NCBI GenBank assembly: GCA_937894355.1
Contig: CALCRD010000327.1
Location: 1-11,089 of the forward strand
Direction: 5' to 3'
Source of the DNA: an uncultured Bacillus sp.
Lineage (GTDB): Bacteria; Bacillota; Bacilli; Bacillales; Cytobacillaceae
Length of the DNA stretch: 11,089 nt
The notes below the pieces were generated by a model. That model had not been told where the DNA came from, did not search any database, and worked only from the letters and a program-made list of their open reading frames with translations. Positions 1 through 5,013 of the stretch are shown piece by piece. Made by a program: the position numbers and the translations under genes. Numbering within the stretch: the stretch's first letter is position 1; every line of letters starts with the position of its first letter.

Positions 1-210
1 ATCGGTTATTTCTTCGGGGTTCTGTTTCAATTGTTCAAACTGTTAGCCCTAAGTTTCTCAATTATTGTTGTTGTGCTTAATCTAGCAATCGGTTCGTTTT
101 TTTTACATGAAGCGTCCTTGTTTTTATTAACCATTAAAGTGTTGCTTACTTTCACTCTTCTTTTTGGCAGCTCCATCCTATTAACAAACCGGATGGAGGT
201 GCGATTATGA
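1..210 (+). CDS. C-terminal end of a small hydrophobic membrane protein (partial)
   Basis: Frame 1 is open from the first base to a TGA at 208-210, giving 69 residues of a protein whose start lies outside the window. The visible part is very hydrophobic, with about two membrane-spanning stretches (roughly residues 4-40 and 44-62 of the fragment), and ends in a short basic tail (TNRMEVRL). The stop codon overlaps the ATG of the next gene by four bases (ATGA), and that gene's ribosome binding site (GGAGGTG, 195-201) lies inside this one, so the two are almost certainly translationally coupled. I do not recognise the family. An integral-membrane partner of the downstream anchored protein is an inference from the coupling only. 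Confidence 0.65.
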   Translation: MGYFFGVLFQLFKLLALSFSIIVVVLNLAIGSFFLHEASLFLLTIKVLLTFTLLFGSSILLTNRMEVRL

Positions 211-920
211 CTGGCTGGCTTATCTTTTTGGTAATCATCATTCTATTTATCGGGTTATATGTGATTCAAGGCTATGCCCAGAATCAAGGCTTAAAATGGA
301 TTTTCGTGAGCTTCTCAGCCATCCTTTTCGGCTCGACGATTATCTTTTACCTTTTACCTGAACCAAAGAATACTAATCTTGATTTTCTAACTGACCATGG
401 AGAAATTGCCAAGGCGAAATTAAGTTATTCCAACTTGGTTGATGCTGCACTAGCTGGGGATATAGACGAGGTTAAGGACGTTAAAGTGTTGCACCAATGG
501 AGTTTGGATTTTAGTGGGGAAAGTCTAGACATACCTGCAACCAACTTTGCCGATCCACTCATTTTTGTTGAACGGAAATCTACTGACGATGGGCAAGTTG
601 AAGTGCTTCAATACGGTTCGCAAGTTATGTTTGGTAGCATTGATTTTTCAAAAAAAATAAAGCCTCTTAATTTAGATTTAACTGGCAACATCTTGACTAT
701 TTCACAGCCTGAACCCCTAGAAATTGCCATTGCCGGATTTAAAAAGGATTTTGTTGTTGCCCAATTCACCAAAAGGGATGATGGTCCACTTGTTAATCCA
801 GCAGATTACAGATCGTTTCTGCAAGCTGTTTATGTGAAAATACCTAAGAGTACCCAATTTCCAAAGCTGGACTATGTGCTATTTGTTGGTGAAAATAATA
901 ATTTTGTGGAGAGTGAGTAA
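207..920 (+). CDS. Membrane-anchored protein of unknown function
   Basis: This 237-residue protein has two N-terminal membrane helices (about residues 4-23 and 31-50) followed by a soluble domain of about 185 residues. If the short QNQG segment between the helices is the turn, both ends face the same side. The soluble part alternates short hydrophobic strands with acidic stretches (for example GDIDEVKDVKV and YGSQVMFGSIDF) and looks beta-rich; it has no cysteine and no catalytic motif that I recognise. The start is well supported: GGAGGTG lies five bases upstream of the ATG, and the ATG overlaps the TGA of the upstream gene. No close family comes to mind, so function is unassigned. The pair may be part of a longer operon extending left of the window. 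Confidence 0.8.
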   Translation: MTGWLIFLVIIILFIGLYVIQGYAQNQGLKWIFVSFSAILFGSTIIFYLLPEPKNTNLDFLTDHGEIAKAKLSYSNLVDAALAGDIDEVKDVKVLHQWSLDFSGESLDIPATNFADPLIFVERKSTDDGQVEVLQYGSQVMFGSIDFSKKIKPLNLDLTGNILTISQPEPLEIAIAGFKKDFVVAQFTKRDDGPLVNPADYRSFLQAVYVKIPKSTQFPKLDYVLFVGENNNFVESE

Positions 921-983
921 TCTTCGCCCATTAGTATTTTGAACAAAACTTGTGGTTTAGAAACTATTATCGGTTAAAATTGG

Positions 984-1024
984 AAATACTCCCTACTAGA
1001 GATGCAAAATCGAAGGGAGTATTT
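984..1024 (+). promoter_or_regulatory. Perfect 11-bp hairpin covering the ribosome binding site of the ASCH gene
   Basis: AAATACTCCCT (984-994) and AGGGAGTATTT (1014-1024) are exact reverse complements separated by 19 bases. The right arm contains the AAGGGAG Shine-Dalgarno (1013-1019) of the GTG start at 1029, so when the RNA folds the site is hidden. A short U run follows the stem, so it could equally act as the terminator of the gene ending at 920. Both readings fit; a dual role is possible. Confidence 0.6.
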
Positions 1025-1028
1025 TCAA

Positions 1029-1379
1029 GTGGAAAAGGGAAAAGTTAGCGGGGGACTTCCTCCAAAAACGTGTACAATTGAGCGGTTGGTTACAGTGCCA
1101 GCCGATGTTGATAAGGTTATTAAAGGTCGAAAAACGGCCACGCGCCGCAATGGCAGATATGCTGATGTTGGTGAGGTCATGGTTTTACAGAACAAAAGGT
1201 TTATTGTGGACCGAGTTTATTCACAGGCAATTGGCGATTTAACTGATGAACATGCGGTTCAGGAGGGCTATAATACCGTTGATGAGTATCGGGATGCGAT
1301 TTTGTCTTTCCACCCAGGAATGCCCTGGCTTCCGAACATGAGAGTTTGGGTACATGAGTTTCGGTGTGTGGGTGAGTGA
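1029..1379 (+). CDS. ASCH-domain protein
   Basis: This gives 116 residues from a GTG start. An in-frame ATG at 1002 is rejected because nothing like a Shine-Dalgarno precedes it, while AAGGGAG sits nine bases before the GTG. The protein is essentially one ASCH domain: residues 33-40 read GRKTATRR, followed by NGRYADVGEV, the typical 'target-lysine, Thr, basic' entry into the domain, and it ends with the strand MRVWVHEF. ASCH is a PUA-like beta-barrel fold generally thought to bind RNA; some members deaminate or hydrolyse modified nucleosides, but the substrate here cannot be read from sequence. The order CTIERLVTVP...LTDEHA..EGY...HPGMPWLP looks typical of short stand-alone Bacillaceae ASCH proteins. 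Its ribosome binding site is buried in a hairpin, which suggests translational control. Confidence 0.82.
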   Translation: MEKGKVSGGLPPKTCTIERLVTVPADVDKVIKGRKTATRRNGRYADVGEVMVLQNKRFIVDRVYSQAIGDLTDEHAVQEGYNTVDEYRDAILSFHPGMPWLPNMRVWVHEFRCVGE

Positions 1380-1460
1380 AAGTGGCTGGGTGATGTGAGG
1401 GTGGACTGGTTTCGGGGTGGGTTTCGGTCTATTCTGAGGGATGGCTATTCTTGAGGTAGG
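1380..1460. other. G-rich non-coding stretch after the ASCH gene
   Basis: The bases after the ASCH stop are strikingly G-rich on the + strand (repeated GGGTG/GGTGG-like runs around 1386-1440) and carry no plausible gene. I see no clear terminator stem here. The stretch leads directly into the tandem repeat. Confidence 0.4.
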
Positions 1461-1593
1461 AATTCGGACGTTTTCCGGGAAGTCGGACATTACCCCCGAA
1501 AGTCGGACATTTACTCCCGAAAGTCGGACATTTCAACTCGAAAGTCGGACATTTCCACCCGAAAGTCGGACATTTCCTCCGAAAGTCGGACAT
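1461..1593. repeat. Seven-unit tandem repeat, 20-21 bp period, core AGTCGGACAT
   Basis: The core AGTCGGACAT occurs exactly at 1481, 1501, 1522, 1543, 1564 and 1584, with a degenerate first copy (AATTCGGACG) at 1461. Unit starts are therefore 20, 20, 21, 21, 21 and 20 bases apart, close to two turns of B-DNA, so all cores face the same side of the helix. Units are joined by short C-rich spacers, usually preceded by CCGAA. A lone CGGACATTT recurs at 1751-1759, in AAACGGACATTTCG. An open frame through the array (1441-1629) would give PESRTF-type repeats, but the 20-bp steps break the heptad register and it has no ribosome binding site, so I do not call it a gene. Confidence 0.85.
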
Positions 1594-1776
1594 ATCTCCC
1601 TAAAAAATCGTAATTTTTATAAAAAATAAGCATTTTACAGTAAAAATTGGCTCGCAATCTTCGTTAACAAGACCATTTCTTCAAAACATTACACTTATTT
1701 GCCCCGGTGACGAACTTTTAACAAAAAACAAGGCATTTTTTACACAAAAACGGACATTTCGTCAGCAAACACAAAC
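1594..1776. other. AT-rich intergenic stretch, no gene seen
   Basis: Between the repeat array and the terminator lies an AT-rich stretch with a weak A/T-only hairpin (1603-1618) and the isolated repeat-core remnant at 1751-1759. No open frame with a ribosome binding site, no RNA gene and no good promoter were found on either strand. Confidence 0.4.
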
Positions 1777-1813
1777 AAAGGAGACATCAAATAGTAAGTT
1801 TGATGTCTCCTTT
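1777..1813 (-). terminator. Rho-independent terminator of the HD-domain gene
   Basis: AAAGGAGACATCAAA (1777-1791) and TTTGATGTCTCCTTT (1799-1813) form a perfect 15-bp stem with a seven-base loop. On the minus strand the stem is followed by a T-rich run (TTTGTTTGTGTTTG), and it lies 17 bases after the stop of the leftward HD-domain gene. The plus-strand side has only a short TTT, so the minus direction is preferred. Confidence 0.88.
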
Positions 1814-1830
1814 AATGGACACGGGATCCT

Positions 1831-2373
1831 TTACGCGTTCGGAAACAGCTTATTGACCTCAACCTGCAGTTCTTCGAGCAATTCAAAATTTGATGAGTGT
1901 CCCAAACTCGCCACTATATTGCGGTAATACCACTCCTGTTGATTTCTGCCTCGATTAAATCTCTTCCACACTGCTTCGCCGATTTTTTCAAAGTCCCTCA
2001 CAATTGATTTAATATTATGTAATTTATCGGCACAAGAGACAACGCGAATATCTTCTGATGCCGTTTTTAAAAATTCTATCGTATGCTCCTTACGCTCCTC
2101 CCAGGAAAGTGATTTATCAGGCTCAGAGCATCCCGCAACAATCAAGGCAATTTTCGTACCAAACATTTCTTCAATATCACGTAACGATAATTGAGTGTCC
2201 TCAACCGTATCGTGTAAAATTCCGGCTGCAATAATATCCTCACCATAACCAGCTTTCAGCAAAATCATCCCCACTGCAACAGGGTGTGTAATATATGGAA
2301 TCTTGGTATGTTTCCGATACTGCCCCTCATGCGCTTGACTGGCAATATCCAGAGCCTTTTCAATAATATCCAT
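1831..2373 (-). CDS. HD-domain phosphohydrolase of the RelA/SpoT-hydrolase (Mesh1-like) type
   Basis: From the start chosen here (ATG at 2373) the protein has 180 residues. The start is supported by AAAGGGG ten bases upstream; an in-frame ATG at 2442 would add 23 residues but lacks such a site and lies at or before the likely transcription start. The metal-binding HD set of (p)ppGpp hydrolases is present: H30 (YITHP), H54-D55 and E58-D59 (ILHDTVED), and D116 with N120 (CADKLHN). There is no synthetase, TGS or ACT domain, so it is a stand-alone hydrolase. Small proteins of this type remove pyrophosphate from (p)ppGpp or act on other nucleotides or NADPH (Mesh1); the substrate here is inferred only. 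It is transcribed divergently from the F0-type operon and has its own terminator. Confidence 0.85.
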   Translation of the reverse strand: MDIIEKALDIASQAHEGQYRKHTKIPYITHPVAVGMILLKAGYGEDIIAAGILHDTVEDTQLSLRDIEEMFGTKIALIVAGCSEPDKSLSWEERKEHTIEFLKTASEDIRVVSCADKLHNIKSIVRDFEKIGEAVWKRFNRGRNQQEWYYRNIVASLGHSSNFELLEELQVEVNKLFPNA

Positions 2374-2443
2374 CCGCGTAATTCCCCTTTCTTTCTCCCA
2401 TTTTCTAATAGAACAATCTTTGATACTTCGTCTAACGCTCATT

Positions 2444-2473
2444 AGTATATCAATAAAATAATTTCAATTTCTA
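2444..2473 (-). promoter_or_regulatory. Likely sigma-A promoter of the HD-domain gene
   Basis: On the minus strand TAGAAA (2473-2468, four of six matches to the -35 consensus) is followed after 18 bases by TATACT (2449-2444, five of six matches to the -10). Transcription would begin near 2437, giving a leader of about 64 bases before the ATG at 2373 and leaving out the alternative ATG at 2442. Confidence 0.45.
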
Positions 2474-2557
2474 GATTCCGAAAAAACTCGACCATAACAT
2501 GGTAGTTAACTGGATATTTTTTTACATCAGCATAAGCATTCGATTCTCCTAAGAGCC

Positions 2558-2573
2558 TGTGATTTATGTCACA
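2558..2573. promoter_or_regulatory. Perfect Fnr/Crp-type palindrome
   Basis: TGTGATTTATGTCACA has two exact half-sites, TGTGA and TCACA, separated by six bases. This is the consensus for Crp/Fnr-family regulators and matches the Fnr box described for Bacillus subtilis (TGTGA-N6-TCACA). It lies between the divergent HD-domain gene and the F0-type operon, about 170 bases upstream of the -10 seen before the operon and about 128 bases from the promoter of the HD gene. Neither is the usual -41.5 spacing, so which promoter it serves, if any, is open. Confidence 0.6.
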
Positions 2574-2584
2574 TCAAGGCATTT

Positions 2585-2620
2585 GGATTCATCCTAAGTT
2601 TTTTCGAACTTTAGAAATCC
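2585..2620. repeat. Imperfect inverted repeat downstream of the Fnr-type box
   Basis: GGATT...CTAAGTT (from 2585) can pair with AACTTTAG..ATCC (to 2620) around a T-rich loop, with one or two bulges. No T run follows on the plus strand. It could be a weak operator or chance structure in AT-rich DNA. Confidence 0.25.
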
Positions 2621-2666
2621 AATTTATTACCATTTTAACCATGCCCATATTAATAAAGATATTATT

Positions 2667-2721
2667 CAGAATGTTTTCACATTTTTATGTTTGCAAGATA
2701 CCTTTTTCCTAAAACATTCTG
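2667..2721 (+). promoter_or_regulatory. Perfect 11-bp inverted repeat ending at the -10 of the F0-type operon
   Basis: CAGAATGTTTT (2667-2677) and AAAACATTCTG (2711-2721) are exact reverse complements separated by 33 bases. Arm centres are 44 bases apart (about four helical turns), and the right arm ends immediately before TATAAT (2722-2727). The repeat is therefore centred near -40 of the expected start and covers the place where a -35 would be, so it has the geometry of a pair of operator half-sites. Confidence 0.5.
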
Positions 2722-2738
2722 TATAATAATAATATACT
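2722..2738 (+). promoter_or_regulatory. Candidate -10 region of the F0-type operon
   Basis: TATAAT at 2722-2727 is a perfect -10 hexamer, with a second near-match TATACT at 2733-2738. No acceptable -35 exists 16-18 bases upstream of either, which fits an activator-dependent promoter. The leader to the first ATG (2819) would be about 85 bases. Confidence 0.4.
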
Positions 2739-2818
2739 AAACTAAACTTCACAGACTCCCCTACATACTCTCCATTACTTTCTGTACGTTTTAAAGACTC
2801 AGAAAGGAGGAAAACAAC

Positions 2819-3562
2819 ATGCACTCCACCCGTCCTCTCGTGCAATTTTTGGGACTGACATTTGATATGTCAGTTGTTTTATCCAGTACAGTCGCTGCTT
2901 TAATTGTACTAATTTTAGTCCATCTTTGTACAAAAAACATCACAGAAAAAAAACCTGGAAAAATGCAAAACTTAATGGAATGGGTAATCAATTTTGTTCA
3001 AGATATTATGGTTAACTGCATTGGCAGCAAACAAAATTTCTTCGTCCTTTCAGCTGGCGTAGGGCTACTTCTCTATATTTTTATAGCCAATATTTTGGGA
3101 CTTCCCTTTGCCATCATAGCTGGAGAAGAACATGCCACTTGGTGGAAATCTCCTACTGCTGACGCACATGTTACCATGACTCTTGCCATCATGTTGATTG
3201 TCTATACTCATTTTATTCACATTAAAATGCATGGATTTAAAAGGTATTTCCAAAGTTTTTTCAAACCGTTCAAGGCTCTCTTTATCATCAATTTAATTGA
3301 ACAATTTGCAACTACACTTACACTTGGTTTACGACTATTCGGGAACATATATGCAGGTGAAGTAATGCTGGCAATTCTTGCAGGTGCTGTAACAAATGGG
3401 TTTGACTCAGGTCTTCTAACTGGTGTTGGCGCTGGGCTTCTTACAGCATTTCCAATGATCATTTGGCAGGCGTTTTGCTTGTTCATAGCAGGAATTCAGG
3501 CCTACATTTTTGTGACACTTTTTATGGTATATATCGGGCAAAGAGTAAACGAGGCTCACTAA
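2819..3562 (+). CDS. atpB: F0 ATP synthase subunit a (second-copy type, outside a normal atp operon)
   Basis: This 247-residue protein matches the length and helix pattern of Bacillus AtpB, opening with the QFLGLTF stretch and the PGKMQNLMEW segment after the first helix. The proton-path residues are in place: the essential arginine R172 within LGLRLFGNIYAGE, E161 upstream, N176 and E181 after it, and Q227 in the last helix (GIQAYIF). It should therefore be able to form the proton half-channels beside a c-ring in the plasma membrane. GAAAGGAGG precedes the ATG at good spacing. It heads a three-gene operon, but no c-subunit gene follows and no F1 genes are present, so it is either an alternative a subunit that borrows the housekeeping c-ring or part of another device. 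The family call is certain; the role is not. Confidence 0.93.
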   Translation: MHSTRPLVQFLGLTFDMSVVLSSTVAALIVLILVHLCTKNITEKKPGKMQNLMEWVINFVQDIMVNCIGSKQNFFVLSAGVGLLLYIFIANILGLPFAIIAGEEHATWWKSPTADAHVTMTLAIMLIVYTHFIHIKMHGFKRYFQSFFKPFKALFIINLIEQFATTLTLGLRLFGNIYAGEVMLAILAGAVTNGFDSGLLTGVGAGLLTAFPMIIWQAFCLFIAGIQAYIFVTLFMVYIGQRVNEAH

Positions 3563-3576
3563 AGGAGGTGTAGAAA

Positions 3577-3957
3577 GTGGGAGATATTGAAATTTTAGGA
3601 ATGCCAGTTTCCTTGGGTACAATGATTTATCAGGCTATTTTATTTACAGTCCTAATTTTCATCCTCAAAAACAAGTTTATGGGAAAGATTGTTGAAGCGA
3701 TGGAAAATCGGAGAGAATCAATAGAAAATGAATTAAAGCTTGCAGAAACTTACAAACAAGATGCAGAAAGCAATATGATGAAACAAAGGGAAATTACTGA
3801 AGAAGCATTAAGACAAGCAAAGGAAATTATTGCAAAAGGACGACAAGAAGCTTCCAATGTTGTAAAGGAAGCCAGAAAAGATGCTTTACTGATTCGTACT
3901 CAAGCCCATGAAGATAGTCGGGCTAAGAAAGTTCAAGGGGTGCGTGGTGCATCATGA
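3577..3957 (+). CDS. atpF: Shortened F0 ATP synthase subunit b
   Basis: This is 126 residues from a GTG start, with AAAGGAGGTG (3561-3570) six bases upstream and only 14 bases after the subunit a stop. It has one N-terminal membrane helix (about residues 13-31) followed by a long charged helix (about 32-115, rich in E, K, Q, A and R) typical of the b-subunit stalk. Bacillus AtpF is about 170 residues, so roughly 45 C-terminal residues, the part that reaches the delta subunit and F1, are missing; the frame ends KVQGVRGAS. I see no b-like sequence continuing in another frame, so it is not an obvious recent frameshift. Its stop overlaps the next ATG by four bases (ATGA). The order a-b without c is unlike the usual a-c-b order. 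Confidence 0.85.
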   Translation: MGDIEILGMPVSLGTMIYQAILFTVLIFILKNKFMGKIVEAMENRRESIENELKLAETYKQDAESNMMKQREITEEALRQAKEIIAKGRQEASNVVKEARKDALLIRTQAHEDSRAKKVQGVRGAS

Positions 3958-4937
3958 AAACAATGTATTTAAAAGAACATGGCAAAGTAATAGAAAAAAT
4001 TGAGTTTCAGGAAGAAACAAAATGGATTTTTATCAAATATTCTAAAGGGAATTTCAAAAAATCCTCCTATATTATCAAAAATGACCCTGAGACTGTTAAA
4101 ATTTCTATGGGAAAATTTTTCGAAGACTGCCATGCATCTAAGGAAATTGTTGCAGATGTACAAGACCCTTTAAAAAAAGGAAAAGTTGCTCTAAATGCTA
4201 ATTATCAGCAATTCATTAACTTCTTAATCACAACATCTTCTGTTCATATAATGATTGGTTTTGCACTTGGTCTTTGCATATTTGGAGGCTACCAGCTCGG
4301 GGCAATTATGGATACAAAGCTTAACAATTCTCCATCTTATACGGTAATTGGTGTGTTGTTCGGTCTTGGAGTTGGCGTTCTCACTGGGTATGTCATTATG
4401 ACTAAATACCTTGATCTTCTTTCTCTGAAAGGAATTAAAAAGGGGCAACAACGATTAAAAGGAAAACATAAGAAAAACGAAGAAAAAGCTGTTGTTGAAT
4501 GGCCGATAATAGAAGCAACTCTAAGTGATGTCCGCTTTGCTATTCGAGAGTTTTCTGAGGACCTACCAGCAGGGATTAAGAGAACCATTCTTGTTAAAGA
4601 GGACAACAGCATTGATTTCCAAAAATTAGCTCCTTATCTTAAAGGAATACCTAACAAACCTTACTATATGGCAAAAGAAACTTACGAAATTTTCGAAGAA
4701 AGGGAAAAACAAATTCCCGCTATCATCGACAGGGTTCAAACAGCAGTTTATTTATTTTATAAAACAAATAGCCAATATCCTATGATGCCGTATGACCCGC
4801 TTCACCGGGTGAATTATTTCCAACTCATTCAGGAGCATTATTTGGATAAGCATCCCGGAATTGATTTATATATGACCGGTTACGAAGGACTGATTACCCA
4901 TATCAAACCAGAGAAAAAACGCACAGGAGTACTATGA
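3954..4937 (+). CDS. AtpZ-like membrane hairpin fused to extra soluble domains
   Basis: The protein has 327 residues. Residues 1-90 are soluble and contain short aromatic strands (KWIFIKYS); the fold is not recognised. Residues about 96-118 and 127-149 are two membrane helices carrying the pattern of the small AtpZ/ATPase_gene1 proteins encoded at the head of many atp operons: GYQLGAIMD (112-120), then the PSYTVIGVLFGLGVG stretch. A basic linker (about 160-178) leads to a C-terminal domain of about 150 residues (KETYEIFEE, DPLHRVNYFQLIQEHYL), which reminds me of the Bacillaceae DUF3939 family; that assignment is from memory and weak. Start ATG overlaps the b-subunit stop. AtpZ/AtpI-type proteins assist c-ring assembly or divalent-cation movement in F-ATPases, so a helper of the two upstream F0 proteins is a reasonable inference. 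AtpZ alone is about 80 residues; this fusion is unusual. Confidence 0.75.
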   Translation: MKTMYLKEHGKVIEKIEFQEETKWIFIKYSKGNFKKSSYIIKNDPETVKISMGKFFEDCHASKEIVADVQDPLKKGKVALNANYQQFINFLITTSSVHIMIGFALGLCIFGGYQLGAIMDTKLNNSPSYTVIGVLFGLGVGVLTGYVIMTKYLDLLSLKGIKKGQQRLKGKHKKNEEKAVVEWPIIEATLSDVRFAIREFSEDLPAGIKRTILVKEDNSIDFQKLAPYLKGIPNKPYYMAKETYEIFEEREKQIPAIIDRVQTAVYLFYKTNSQYPMMPYDPLHRVNYFQLIQEHYLDKHPGIDLYMTGYEGLITHIKPEKKRTGVL

Positions 4938-4952
4938 AAAACGCCAAACAAA

Positions 4953-5013
4953 ATGCCTGGTTCCACATTGAGTTATAAGGAATTCCTACTTAAACTCAGG
5001 TGCTGCCAGGCAT
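4953..5013. terminator. Long hairpin between convergent genes, likely bidirectional terminator
   Basis: ATGCCTGG (4953-4960) pairs with CCAGGCAT (5006-5013), and inside it CACATTGAGTT pairs with AACTCAGGTG and the AGGAATTCCT palindrome closes the tip, giving a long imperfect stem. On the minus strand it is followed by TTTGTTTGGCGTTTTT, a good terminator tail for glycerate kinase; the plus side has a weaker GTTCATTTT. The stem includes the stop and last codons of glycerate kinase. Confidence 0.65.

Noticed and set aside
1002..1028. Upstream ATG start for the ASCH protein
   Set aside because: No Shine-Dalgarno before 1002 and it falls in the hairpin loop; the GTG at 1029 has AAGGGAG at correct spacing.
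1461..1593. CRISPR array
   Set aside because: Repeats are about 10-17 bases with spacers of only 4-10 bases and no cas genes nearby; the period of 20-21 bp is far too short.
1441..1629. Open frame encoding PESRTF repeats
   Set aside because: It is the read-through of the tandem repeat; there is no ribosome binding site before the ATG, and the 20-bp steps break the seven-residue register, so no coding selection is seen.
2374..2442. N-terminal extension of the HD protein to ATG 2442
   Set aside because: No ribosome binding site, a non-family sequence, and the likely transcription start near 2437 would exclude it.
2558..2573. Rex operator
   Set aside because: Rex sites need TTGTGAA...TTCACAA; the flanking bases here (C before TGTGA, T after the first half and T after TCACA) do not fit.
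3217..3622. Minus-strand open frames across the subunit a gene
   Set aside because: They are shadows of a clearly conserved protein on the plus strand and have no ribosome binding sites.
3577..4937. Frameshift splitting one long b-subunit gene
   Set aside because: The downstream frame is not b-like, and the ATGA overlap with a good start indicates a normal gene junction.
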